Assembly: GCA_036898135.1 (NCBI GenBank)
Contig: JBAHVR010000292.1
Coordinates: forward strand, 393,501 to 457,500
Direction of reading: 5' to 3'
Length of the DNA stretch: 64,000 nt
DNA from: Oncomelania hupensis
Lineage: Eukaryota > Mollusca > Gastropoda > Littorinimorpha > Pomatiopsidae
Shown: positions 10,901 to 19,532 of the stretch, piece by piece
How the letters are laid out: each line of letters opens with the position of its first letter
Numbering within the stretch: position 1 is the stretch's first letter
Position numbers and translations under genes: made by a program
Notes under the pieces: model-generated
What the model was told of the DNA's origin: nothing
The model's input: only the letters and a program-made list of their open reading frames with translations
Databases searched by the model: none

Positions 10901-12483
10901 AGGAAAACGTAGCGACACCCAAGGATCAGATCGTAGAGAGGCTGGTCCATCACTGCGGCTTGTATGGATCCAGTGACGTATCGGCTGGCGACAGTGATCC
11001 TGGTGATTGGTAGCGTAGTGCTGGGTTGCGATGCGTCGGCCAGCTTCAGGGTGATCTTTTCGCCGGTTAGATCGCTATCCCTGATCAGCGAGCGGCGGAC
11101 GACGGCATCGAAGGTCAGGCCAGTGTCGTAGAGGCAGTGTGCCGGGTGGTCGTTCACGGTCACCTGCTTTGTGACGGCCGGGCGATCGGTGGGAGTGGCG
11201 ACGGGGTTCACCGGGTTCCCGTCGGGCGTGACTTGGCGTAGAGCTAGCACGGTGCCTTGCTTATTTCGCTGGTCGCTGAGACGGCGGAAGCACTTTTCTT
11301 GTGTGTGGCCTCGTCGCTGACAGTAGCTGCAGTGGAGCTCTCCGCTCCTCTTCCCAGGCTCTGTCCCGGTGTTCTGGCGTCCCTTAGGCGGAGGTGATCG
11401 TTTGATCGCTGGCGGGACGGTTCGGCGATGTTGTTGGCGGGGTTCTGGTGGCGAGGGTGCTCGGGGTTCCCGGCGGGGCGGTCGGTCGTAAGGGTGGGCG
11501 GTCAAGTAGCGGTCCGCTACGATGACGAGGTCCTCCAAGCGGGCGGCTCCCTGCTCGGCGGCGAAAGTACGAAGTTCGCCCGACATAGTCCCTTTCAGTT
11601 GCTCGCCCAGCATCAGCTCGAGCAACCCCTCGTAGGTCTTGGGTTCCTCGGTCTGCTCAATCCACTTGTCCCTCATCGTGGCTAGCCGGTCGGCAAACTG
11701 AGCGTACCTTTCTCCCTTCTCTCTTCGGGAGTTGCGGAAGCTCTTCCGGTAGTGCTCGCCGGAAAGCTCGAACCCATGGAGTAGCGCTTTCTTCAGGGCG
11801 GGGTAGTCGCCCTCCTCTGCTGTGGGCATCTTCGCGAGTATTTCGTAAGCCTTACCTTTGAGCCCGTGGCTCAGCTTCCGGTACCAATATTGCTGGTCGA
11901 GTTGGTTCTCGCCCGCGACTCGTTCGAAGCGTGCGAGGTATACCTCAATGGACTCGTCGCGCTCGGCAAAGGGGTCCAGGGTAAAGCTCATCCCCGGGAT
12001 CGGCGGGGTAACTGAAGTCGTTTCAGAACTCGCGGGGACGAAGGCGGAAATGTCGCTCGCAGGCGACAGAATGCCTAACTCGCGGCGCTCGCGCTCGAGC
12101 TGGAGCAGCTCACGGCGCCTCTCTACCTCTCTATCCTTCGCTCTCTCTTCTGCGTCCCTCCTCTCCTTCTCTCGCGCTGCTACCCTTTCCTCTTCTGCTC
12201 TCCTCTCTTTCTCCTCCTCCCTCTTCCGTGCTGCTGCTCTCTCTTCCTCCTCCCTCCTCCGTGCTGCTGCTCTCTCTTCCTCCTCCCTCCTCCGTGCTGC
12301 TATCCTCTCTTCCTCCTCCCTCTTCGCCTCCCGTTCCTTAGCCCTCTCCTCTCTCTTCAATTTTTCTTCGGCTATGTCTGCCTCTACGTTCTTGAGGACA
12401 TAGTCCTTCAGCTCAGTGCCGGCGAGCCCTAAGCTCTCGCCAATACCCTTGTACTTAAGGGCGAGTTCTCCCCGGTCGGCCAT
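7999..12483 (-). CDS. Gag-pol polyprotein of element 2, order gag-PR-INT-RT-RNaseH
   Basis: An uninterrupted 1494-residue frame begins at an ATG (12483). It is collinear with the element 1 polyprotein but clearly diverged and more GC-rich. It has a charged coiled coil of Glu/Arg repeats (about residues 25-135), a gag core, a CCHC knuckle (CSYCQRRGHTQEKC), an LYDTG protease motif, an integrase zinc domain ending CRQC, the DDE set in VDIVGPLP, MTDNGSQF and NGQVERLNG, a WQGPY module, RT with LCIDFRQLN, VDLSKGFYQ and SFMDD, and RNase H with RTDAS, SEKE and VDHQPL. The order again puts integrase before RT. One residue is missing relative to element 1 in the VHPSRQYL region, outside catalytic motifs. 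It appears coding-competent. The 3' LTR damage would hinder a new round only in part. Confidence 0.93.
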   Translation of the reverse strand: MADRGELALKYKGIGESLGLAGTELKDYVLKNVEADIAEEKLKREERAKEREAKREEEERIAARRREEEERAAARRREEEERAAARKREEEKERRAEEERVAAREKERRDAEERAKDREVERRRELLQLERERRELGILSPASDISAFVPASSETTSVTPPIPGMSFTLDPFAERDESIEVYLARFERVAGENQLDQQYWYRKLSHGLKGKAYEILAKMPTAEEGDYPALKKALLHGFELSGEHYRKSFRNSRREKGERYAQFADRLATMRDKWIEQTEEPKTYEGLLELMLGEQLKGTMSGELRTFAAEQGAARLEDLVIVADRYLTAHPYDRPPRREPRAPSPPEPRQQHRRTVPPAIKRSPPPKGRQNTGTEPGKRSGELHCSYCQRRGHTQEKCFRRLSDQRNKQGTVLALRQVTPDGNPVNPVATPTDRPAVTKQVTVNDHPAHCLYDTGLTFDAVVRRSLIRDSDLTGEKITLKLADASQPSTTLPITRITVASRYVTGSIQAAVMDQPLYDLILGCRYVFLGMPPQPVEAMAAVQTRARTKLASTPPPIPNQMPEQIRKAQEEDATLRKCFGKLPAARTPPKTGDFFVEDGILYRQKDDHSQLVVPATFRPQVLELGHSMPLSGHMGIGATVLRISAQYHWPGMSEDVKRYVKSCRQCQRYSPRHHTVPVTISPTVVVGTPFQRVAVDIVGPLPQTKKRNQYLLTLVDACSMWCEAVPLPKIDAARVADALVAIFTRVGFPESIMTDNGSQFTGRLMQEVFNLLRIRHIRTPPYQPASNGQVERLNGTLIAIIRKIADDQPTAWDSYVTSALFAYRETPHTSTGYTPSKLLFGRPLSGPLAALRRSWTDAKLDETPVDATKYVTNLQETLKATWKAAFANLKKARERQARYHNRRARDRELQIGEQVLLLLPSGTTKLDIAWQGPYKVLEKLSRTTYRIEVDGKPRTHHINLLKRYMEPPAVAPDTHSLLTVVLAVEVDGTESGVAEYPLHGKESFRDVSLDTSLPASQQRQLHSIIADYKEVLTDVPGRTDLEEVHLTLTDSTPVRQKPYPVPLSQQQIVRKEVDALLQAGVISPSRSPYSAGIVLSRKPSGEHRLCIDFRQLNLVTQFVPGPMSDPTDLFAKLQSAKYFSRVDLSKGFYQIPVHPSRQYLSFSTMDGHYEFNVLPFGLHNAPSIFSTMMRKLLDPLHCSSLHSFMDDILVATETWEEHLRVLRQLIRRLKEAGLTARPTKCQFGYQELEFLGHTISHGQLRPLEKTIQRLRDAPRPNTKKDVQSFLGLSGFYQKFVPGYNGIAAPLSSLTRKSAPDRVLWTPQCEAAFQDLKQKLTSQPVLRLPDHTQPFVLRTDASDVGLGAVLLQRDSADATTLFPVAYASRKLKPAEQNYATSEKECLALVWAVQKLQLYLYGTHFTVQVDHQPLSFLANSKSLNARLMRWALLLQAYSFQLEHIPGKDNHGADFLSRHPATDSAESPLRADAPVLIPSATH

Positions 12484-12857
12484 GGTAAGAGATGCGACCT
12501 ACCGCCAATGACCTAACCGTGATGAAGGGCGCTCTCAGAGGTGTACTCTGACAGCAAACAAGGGGCGGGGCTAAGATGAGGCTACGATGAAGTGACACAG
12601 GGGTGATCACAGCACAACACGAACACACCGACAACAGTCAACCAAAACACAGAGAATGAAAGCAAGACAAACCCTCGTTGTACCACCACAACTCTGAAGT
12701 GTGCGCGGGGCCTATGGGGCTAGGCTATGTACTATCCAGACTAGTAGGCTAGGTTGCTAACTCTCGTCGGGTAGGGGCTAGAAAGCTAAGTTGTTGGTCT
12801 CGTCGGGTAGGGGTTAGAAAGCTAAGTTGTTGCTCCCGTCAGGGTCGCCAAAGTTAC
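12484..12857 (-). other. Leader and primer-binding site of element 2
   Basis: There is no gene here. The minus strand reads TGGCGACCCTGACGGG seven bases after the LTR, the likely tRNA primer-binding site. A near-repeat of the phrase CTCGTCGGGTAGGGG occurs twice at about 12766-12813. Confidence 0.6.
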
Positions 12858-14435
12858 TGTCACGAATATAGGGGGGTGGGGGGGTGGGGTGGGTAGAGCA
12901 ATTACTCCCTGCGCTGTATCTCCTCCCTGCTATAGGCTGATTTGCGGTGACATTCAGGGGGTAATGCTTAGGAGTGCTGGGGAGTGCTAAGGAGTGCTAA
13001 AGAGTTAGATGGATAGACGAGAGGGATGAAATAGTGACTTAACATAGGCTCAGAAAGCAGGGTGTTTACAATAGAATATCAACAATTTATTAAGTGGAAG
13101 TAGCCTAACAGTTGTTTGTTAAGTTACGAATGGGGTCACTGAATAATTGTCTTGGGGAATGCTGAGTAGTCAGGAGTTTTCCGGGCTGGTCAAGTTAAGT
13201 CAATAGGGGTGAGTGTGGGCTGGTTTCATCAAGCGGCACGGGGTAGCTGGTTGGCCAAGCAGTTCAAGAGTCGTGGTGTGCGCTGAGGGGCACACTCATC
13301 TGCGAGTAGTAGGGCGCTGGAGCCGCTGGAGACGGGATGGCGACGGGCCGTGGTCAGTTCGAACGCTGTGTGTGACGAATGGAGGTCACGGGTTGCGGCC
13401 GGGTGCAGTGGCTTGGTTTGTGCGGGCAAGGCGTCCTTCTAGCTGGGTACGTCTCGGTCGTTCGCGTCACAGTGTCAACCCAATATCTGGGAGACACGCA
13501 GCGAGGATGAGTCCTGCAGAGGCCCAGACAGGAACCGTTCTGGAAATAACCAGTCCTCTGCGTCAGGATGGCACCCACATTCTGGATGCCGCACTGTTTA
13601 AGCGCGCATGCCGATCAGATTAGAGTTTGGAAGTTGGTCTGGCACTGGCCAGTACTTTCAAATGTCCAGCCATTGTCACCAATGGTTGCTGGGGGTTTTC
13701 TGTTGGAGTTGGGAGAATTTAGCGGCTGCCGATAATGTGTATTCTTGTTTCGGCGCCTAGGGTTGTTTACTAGCAACAAGGGGTGGGCAATGAGGGTGGG
13801 TATTTACACATTCTGGTTAGGGCGAAAAAAGGGGTGTAAATACATGGGCAATGGCGATTATACACAATGGTTATTAGCTATGCACTTTAGTTTATACAAC
13901 AGGGCAATCATGGCATGGGGGAATATATAGATATATACATATATGCATATTTATGTACATCAACCAAAACCACCGATAACGAGTACAGAGTGCAAAATGG
14001 CATATCAACAAGCATTTCATCCCAACAATACACAGACATGGACGTAAGTATTTACAAGACATACGAACACGTGGGGAAATCGACGGGTGATGGGTATGCA
14101 AAATGATATGGGATAAAGTCACTACTCTTACCTTGACCAAAGAACGGATGAGAACACAATTAAGGCTTGAGCTCAGGGGTCGCGGCAATGGCGGACGTGT
14201 CTCTAGCAGGGTGATGTGTTGTCGTAGGCATGCAAGCGTGGACTGACTCGGTTAGGCGTCACTTTTCAAAATGCCCAGTCCCGGGTCACGTGGGACTGTC
14301 TTTGAGGGGCGGGGCTTGGGACACGTGGTCAGTGGCGAGGCCAACGCTCGTGACGGTTACGTGTTGTGGTTGTTCGGTCAAGTGAGTGGAAGTTCATCGA
14401 CAGGAGGCGACAGGCCAAGAAGTCCGCTTGTCACA
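12858..14435 (-). repeat. 5' LTR of element 2, full length (1578 bp)
   Basis: The LTR starts TGTCACGAAT and ends CTTGTCACA, both shared with the shortened 3' LTR. It carries a G-rich run (12871-12890) and a short GGAGTGCT repeat near 12970. Positions 13208-14144 are present only in this copy. Short frames inside show no recognisable protein. Confidence 0.9.
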
Positions 14436-15075
14436 GATGCAATGAATTTATTTTTTGTATTTGATTATGACTAGCAGCACTCCACACTATGGAAGCATAG
14501 TTAATATGTGAAAGACAGTGTGCATGGAAGAACACTTTCCTGGCATATTCAGGAACAAAACATCGTAGTTTTGAAAGCAAAAACGTACTTTGGGAAAGGC
14601 GTTTACATATTTGATTAATGTGTTTATTCCATTTGAATTCTGAATCAAGAGTAACTCCAAGTACACGATGGTCTGTTACTTGGTGGACACAAGTGTTATC
14701 TATTGTAATATGTAATTGTAAAGGCTGTAATTGATGTTTTTGTCTTGTTGTGATTATCATGCACTCTGTTTTTTTAGGATGAAGAACCATTTGATTAGTT
14801 AGACACCAGTTTATCACATCATTTAAACTATTTTGTAAAGATGTTTGTATGGACGTAATGTCTTTCCCAGAACAATGTAATGTACTGTCATCTGCAAACA
14901 AATCGCAGATTACATTATTATCTGATATTTGGAGGTGGAGATCGTTTATATAGATACAAAATAGAAGAGGGCCCAGTATCGAGCCTTGAGGAACGCCACA
15001 TTTTACTGTACCTTTTGCTGAGTAATGGCCATATACTACCACTGTCTGCTCTCTATTACTTAAGTAAGATTGGAA
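14436..15075 (-). pseudogene. CR1-like LINE ORF2, reverse transcriptase segment (segment B)
   Basis: The minus-strand frame carries RT motifs GVPQGSILGPLLF, then FADDSTLHCS (catalytic Asp pair), LHPKKTECM, and LGVTLDSEFKW, followed by the connection region with CRFVPEYARKV-like sequence. The catalytic residues of motif C are kept. It stops at the element 2 insertion (14435/14436) and resumes in frame at 7163. Upstream it is out of frame with segment C because of a one-base length change in a T run near 15076-15082. The protein would be the non-LTR reverse transcriptase of a CR1/jockey-group LINE. Confidence 0.9.
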
Positions 15076-15521
15076 AAAAATTGATAGTTGCAGAATTGTT
15101 CAGATACACAGATAATTTACTGATCAATACAGAATGATTAACCATATCAAAAGCTTTTGTAAAGTCTAGATAAACGGCACCAGTAATTAATAATAATTGA
15201 ACATAGTCCGACCAAGCGGTTTGCGTTTTAAACAAATCAATATTAAAGTCTCCCAGTAGCAATACATTAGGGTACGACTTTGTAATGTTGCCCATCATAT
15301 GAACAAACGTTTTGAACCATGTTTGAGTTGCTTTAGGATTTCTGTATATATAACCAATCATGACAGGTTGAGCCACAGTCGGACGAAATTCTAACCAAAT
15401 GCATTCAATATCAGAAGGTTCACAATCAGATCTCCTTGTAATATATGAAGCAATAGATGTATGTATATATACTGCCATTCCAGTTTGTCCCAACATTTGT
15501 GAATCTTTTCTTATGAGTGTG
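15076..15521 (-). pseudogene. CR1-like LINE ORF2, endonuclease fused to RT motif A by internal deletion (segment C)
   Basis: The frame begins inside the apurinic-like endonuclease (GMAVYIHTS, MIGYIYRNP, LLLGDFNIDL). Near 15150-15210 it jumps directly to RT motif A, VYLDFTKAFDMVNHS. The end of the endonuclease, including its SDH-type motif, and the first RT blocks are missing, so this LINE copy carries an internal deletion independent of the LTR insertions. Upstream it continues in frame at 18920 once element 3 and one copy of GTGTG are removed. Confidence 0.88.
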
Positions 15522-16145
15522 TGTTACACTCAGTTTGATGTTGGTGTTTTCTATCAGTAGTAGATTCAGCTCCAATGAGTGAATTCTCCTGATGAGTGTA
15601 AGTACGGATTCGATTATCCACGCAACCCGTTCAATCAGCATACAAGTCACTGAGTCTTCGTATGAAGTTTTCCACGTTTATTCAGCACACATCAACATCT
15701 GCATACAATCGCCTTTTCACTTTTACAACAACACAATTTTTACTTTCCAACTCACTATCACTCTCTTTTCAGTGCGGCACTTATATAGTCTCTTCATACT
15801 CCAGAACAATGTAGAAAAACCGGGTATGACGTAATTTAACCAATCGCTTCTAACTTCGTCATCACTGTCTTACGTCATACATCTTTCCTTTCTGACCAAG
15901 CATGTTCTCAAAATTTCTACACCTTATCGCGAAAGCTTCTATTGACAGTAAACAGGCAAATCCAGAGAATTCTCCAATAATATCGACCAACTAAAATTAT
16001 CAACGTTATACAAAGCTTCCTCTAACCACAACACAAACTCAAATCAAAGGTAAATAAACTCTATTATTGAATACTTTGCAAATCGAAACGATTAGATCTA
16101 TCGTGCGCGTTTCAGACATGCTATCGTTTGCGTTTCAACGTAACA
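15522..16145 (-). repeat. 3' LTR of element 3 (624 bp)
   Basis: It is near-identical to 18297-18919, with six substitutions and one single-base length change by eye. A third, more diverged copy of this LTR family stands alone at 59493-60152. Confidence 0.93.
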
Positions 16146-16244
16146 TAACCCCCCACTCAAGAAGAAAGTTACCCAATTTCTTTCAACAACGTTGGAACGT
16201 AATGCACAAACAAAGTCCAGAATTAAAACTTACTTCAGACTGTC

Positions 16245-16400
16245 TGAATACTGTCAATGTTCTCAGTTCATTCACACAGAGTCAAAGTTTCTCATCTGCA
16301 AGTCTTTCTGGATACTGTCAATGTTCACAGTTCATTCACACAAGGTCAATGTTTCTCATTTGCAAATCTGTTTAGATATTGCCAATGTTTTCCACACAGT
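16245..16400. repeat. Imperfect 64-bp tandem repeat inside element 3
   Basis: The phrase CTGTCAATGTTC recurs at 16251, 16315 and (as TTGCCAATGTTT) 16379, a constant 64-base period, with the following TTCATTCACACA and TTTCTCATCTGCAA also repeated. The array sits between the truncated RT end and the polypurine tract, exactly where the rest of RT and RNase H should be. Confidence 0.8.
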
Positions 16401-18262
16401 CAATGTTCTTCCATCCGCCAGGAAACGACGCCCTCGTCGGTCACTGTTGTCATCGGCCCAGGGTCAAAGACGGTGATCTCGTGGGCTTTCCTGGAGTCAG
16501 TGCATCCTTCGTTGCTCCCGTGCTTCTTCTTCACGACCACGACAGGGGACGCATAGGGGGAACTGGACACCCTGATGATGCCCATCTTCAGCATCTCATC
16601 GGTGTCTTTCTTCAAGGATTCGCGGGCCTTGAAAGGGATCGGGAAGGGTTTTGATCGAACGGGAATATTTGAAGTGAGGTGGACTTCATGTTCGACCAAA
16701 GTCGTAGATCCTGGGACATCGCTGAAGCTATGGGAAAACTCACCCATAAGGTCCTTGAGCTCCATCTTTTGACCTTCCGTCAAGCGTGGTCCTTGCTTAA
16801 CATCATTGATGCCTTCTTTGCTATGGAAGTCTCCCAGTTCCAACAGTTCCTCGCTGTCAAAGCTGTCATCGATCTCAGCTGCTGTTGCTACGTGTACAGT
16901 CTCTGGCGGCCTCTCCACGTACAGCTTAAGGAGGTTGGCGTGGCATATCTTGGAATGCTGGCCGACCTTCACCTTGTAGTCGTTGATTCCCACCACGGTC
17001 TCCACTTCGTACGGGCCTTTCCACTGCATCAGTAACTTATTATGATCGGTAGGTAGCAGCACCAGCACTTTGTTGCCAGGTTTAAACTTCCTGTTCACAG
17101 CCCCACGATCATAGTAGTGCTTTCCATAGTCCTGGGACTTCTTCAGGTTTTCTCTCTCGAGAGTTTGCTCCAGCTTCTCCCTTAGCTCAAACACGTACTG
17201 GTAGCTGTTTTTCACCTCTGGGGTCTCTACTTCTTTCGTCCACAGCTCTTTCAGGATGTGCATCGGCCCTCGGATGGTTCTTCCGTACAGCAGCTCGAAC
17301 GGAGAAAAGCCGCTGGACTCCTGCGGCACTTCTCTGTATGCAAAAAGTAAGGCGTTGATGTAACGATGCCATTGTCTGGGTTGCTCGCTGCACAGTTTCT
17401 TCAGGGTGGACTTCAGCGTAGCATTGAACTTTTCGACAAGCCCGTTACACATTGGATGGTAGGGTGTCGTAGTCAAATGCCGGATGCTCAGCAGTCTGTT
17501 GACCTCCTTCATGCAGTCAGAGACGAACTGCGTCCCGAGGTCTGTCAGAATCTCTTCAGGCACTCCAAGTCTACTGAACATGTCCACCAGTGCCTCTGCA
17601 ACAGTTTCAGTGTCAATCTTCTTCAGAGGGACTGCTTCTGGGTACCGAGTCGCATAGTCCACTAAAGTCAGTACCCACCGATGACCTTCTTCACTCGGAG
17701 GTCTTATTTCGCCGAATAAGTCTAAGGCCACCCTCTTGAAAGGTCGGTCGATCAAAGGCATCCTCAGCATAGGCACTTTCGGGACCCTTCCTCGAGGTAT
17801 GATCTTCTGGCTATGGTCACATGATCGGCAGAAACGGCTGACGTCCGCCTGAAGTCCTGGCCAGTAGAACACCGCCTGGATTCGGTCTGACGTCTTCTTG
17901 ATGCCTAGGTGACCTCCCATGATTGAGTCATGTGCTACTTCCATCACTTGGCGCCTTATGGGTAACGGTACCAAGACTTGACGTAGTGGTTTACCTCCGT
18001 TGACCCTCGGGTGCTGGAAGATTATGTACAGGATCTTGGCCTTCACCTCGAAATAGACCGTGCCACTGCCCTTGGTCACGTGGTCTTGGCGGTTCCTGTA
18101 CTTGTTTAAAGTGCTGTCAGCTTCCTGGAGCTGGATCAGCTTATCTCTGTCAACGATGGCAGCTTTGGAGTTGTCGGCGACCTTCAGTGGCGTAGACGCC
18201 TTGTCTCTCTTGGCCTGGGCCCTGGTAGTAACAGCACCGACGATCTCTGGTTGAACCCTTGG
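16400..18262 (-). CDS. Integrase with linker and RT stub of element 3
   Basis: The open frame runs from just after a TAG at 18263-18265 to the stop at 16400 (621 codons). No ATG is near its beginning, so a start is uncertain (a GTG is at 18079). It opens with the post-protease linker signature VGAVTTRAQAK, then the integrase zinc domain (HDSIMGGHLG ... CRSC), the DDE core in LDLFGEIRPP, LTDLGTQF and NGLVEKFNATL, and a WKGPYEV GPY module. It continues into the RT N-terminus (FPIPFKARE, SSPYASPVVVVKKK) and degenerates after ITVFDPGP, before the palm motifs. Gag, protease, most of RT and RNase H are absent. Integrase catalytic residues are all present. Integrase again precedes RT, so this is a third member of the same architectural group, divergent from elements 1 and 2. 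Confidence 0.85.
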   Translation of the reverse strand, partial: PRVQPEIVGAVTTRAQAKRDKASTPLKVADNSKAAIVDRDKLIQLQEADSTLNKYRNRQDHVTKGSGTVYFEVKAKILYIIFQHPRVNGGKPLRQVLVPLPIRRQVMEVAHDSIMGGHLGIKKTSDRIQAVFYWPGLQADVSRFCRSCDHSQKIIPRGRVPKVPMLRMPLIDRPFKRVALDLFGEIRPPSEEGHRWVLTLVDYATRYPEAVPLKKIDTETVAEALVDMFSRLGVPEEILTDLGTQFVSDCMKEVNRLLSIRHLTTTPYHPMCNGLVEKFNATLKSTLKKLCSEQPRQWHRYINALLFAYREVPQESSGFSPFELLYGRTIRGPMHILKELWTKEVETPEVKNSYQYVFELREKLEQTLERENLKKSQDYGKHYYDRGAVNRKFKPGNKVLVLLPTDHNKLLMQWKGPYEVETVVGINDYKVKVGQHSKICHANLLKLYVERPPETVHVATAAEIDDSFDSEELLELGDFHSKEGINDVKQGPRLTEGQKMELKDLMGEFSHSFSDVPGSTTLVEHEVHLTSNIPVRSKPFPIPFKARESLKKDTDEMLKMGIIRVSSSPYASPVVVVKKKHGSNEGCTDSRKAHEITVFDPGPMTTVTDEGVVSWRMEEH

Positions 18263-18274
18263 CTATGACGTGGA

Positions 18275-18296
18275 TCGACGACTTGGCCCCCAAAAA
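18275..18296 (-). promoter_or_regulatory. Primer-binding-site candidate of element 3
   Basis: Immediately inside the 5' LTR the minus strand reads TTTTTGGGGGCCAAGTCG, positioned as a tRNA primer-binding site. The match to a particular tRNA needs a tRNA 3'-end comparison. Confidence 0.55.
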
Positions 18297-18919
18297 TGTT
18301 ACACTCAGTTTGATGTTGGTGTTTTCTATCAGTAGTAGATTCAGCCCCAATGCGTGAATTCTACTGATGAGTGTAAGTACGGATTCGATTATCCACGCAA
18401 CCCGTTCAATCAGCATACAAGTCACTGAGTCTTCGTATGAAGTTTTCCACGTTTATTCAGCACACATCAACATCTGCATACAATCGCCTTTTCACTTTTA
18501 CAACAACACAATTTTTACTTTCCAACTCACTATCACTCTCGTTTCAGTGCGGCACTTATATAGTCTCTTCATACTCCAGAACAATGTAGAAAAATCGGGT
18601 ATGACGTAATTTAACCAATCGCTTCTAACTTCGTCATCACTGTCTTACGTCATACATCTTTCCTTTCTGACCAAGCATGTTCTCAAAATTTCTACACCTT
18701 ATCGCGAAGCTTCTATTGACAGTAAACAGGCAAATCTAGAGAATTCTCCAATAATATCGACCAACTAAAATTATCAACGTTATACAAAGCTTCCTCTAAC
18801 CACAACACAAACTCAAATCAAAGGTAAATAAACTCTATTATTGAATACTTTGCAAATCGAAACGATTAGATCTATCGTGCGCGTTTCAGACATGCTATCG
18901 TTTGCGTTTCAACGTAACA
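18297..18919 (-). repeat. 5' LTR of element 3 (623 bp)
   Basis: It is bounded by TGTTAC and GTAACA and paired with 15522-16145. It contains the promoter-like block described at 18556-18652. Confidence 0.93.
18556..18652 (-). promoter_or_regulatory. Promoter-like block in the 5' LTR of element 3: CRE, CCAAT, CRE, TATA
   Basis: Read on the minus strand, the order is TGACGTAA (18652-18645), a CCAAT box as ATTGG (18619-18615), TTACGTCA (18609-18602), then CTATATAA (18563-18556). The same block occurs in the other LTR, and most of it (one CRE-like site, CCAAT, TATA) in the solo LTR at 59493-60152. The layout resembles a Pol II core promoter with two ATF/CREB-type sites. Function is inferred from motif spacing only. 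Confidence 0.5.
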
Positions 18920-19127
18920 GTGTGTAGGATGCTATACTAATAGATATGTCACTGTGGTCTTTGTTTAATCGAGTTTCACTAATGCCTAGCAAGTGCAGAA
19001 ATGGCTGTTCATTAAGAAGCATATTCACATCGATAAACTTATTGTATAGAGAATTAATATTAACATGACCTACGCGAATTTCAGTATTTTTATAAGCATT
19101 TAAAGGTGGTTTTAAATTTGATGCCAT
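18920..19127 (-). pseudogene. CR1-like LINE ORF2, start of endonuclease (segment D)
   Basis: The minus-strand frame starts at an ATG (19127) and shows the first endonuclease block: VGHVNINSLYNKF, then HLLGISETRLNK and the SDISI/SY stretch. It is cut at 18919/18920 by element 3. With the insert and one GTGTG removed, it runs straight into 15521 in the same frame, so these are two halves of one domain. Confidence 0.88.
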
Positions 19128-19188
19128 ACTGATATAATGTATAGCTAATGATACATATTTTACATTTAAAAATTAGGAAAGATAATAA

Positions 19189-19256
<68 letters not shown>

Positions 19257-19532
19257 CAATAGTGAAACAAATTAACCACAACAAATGCGTGAGTACGCGA
19301 TTTAAATTAATCTTTTCCGAAGTAGAGCAGTGAATTATTAATTACATACCGGTTTGTGCAGTCTCTTCTTATTAAATCAACAAAACAAGTATCTCATTTA
19401 ATAAAGGGCGGCAATCACCATTAGGAGTAATAATATCTTGTAGTGTTTACAGAGATACATTTATAGACAAAGCTGCAAAAGTCAGTCCCTAAAGTCAACT
19501 CATCATTGAATACAGTCATACAGCTGTTAGTA
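19128..19532. other. Inter-ORF region of the CR1-like LINE with (TAA)n microsatellite
   Basis: No coding signal is recognised. A (TAA)n array of about 65 bases occupies 19187-19252. The region separates ORF1 (ending 19533) from ORF2 (beginning 19127). Confidence 0.6.

Larger units (their letters stand above)
7159..14440 (-). mobile_element. LTR retrotransposon 2, complete, Gmr1-like, TSD GATGC
   Basis: The element spans 7164-14435 and is flanked by the 5-bp duplication GATGC at 7159-7163 and 14436-14440. It reads on the minus strand. 5' LTR is 12858-14435 (1578 bp), 3' LTR is 7164-7806 (643 bp). Both share termini and long stretches, but the 3' LTR lacks about 935 bp. The primer-binding-site candidate is at about 12833-12851, seven bases from the LTR. 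The purine tract (about 7808-7820) is weak, CTTGGGGTGGCC on the minus strand. The insertion lies in the RT/C-terminal region of the CR1-like LINE. Confidence 0.93.
15517..18924 (-). mobile_element. LTR retrotransposon 3, complete LTRs but integrase-only interior, TSD GTGTG
   Basis: The element spans 15522-18919 on the minus strand, flanked by GTGTG at 15517-15521 and 18920-18924. LTRs are 15522-16145 and 18297-18919, with inverted ends TGTTAC...GTAACA. I count about seven differences between them, so the insertion is young. A primer-binding-site candidate (TGGGGGCCAAGTCGTCGAT, minus) is at about 18275-18293, and a G-run polypurine tract (GAGTGGGGGG) at 16149-16158. The interior holds only a linker, integrase and the beginning of RT. 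It is therefore non-autonomous for copying, although all cis signals appear present. Confidence 0.93.
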
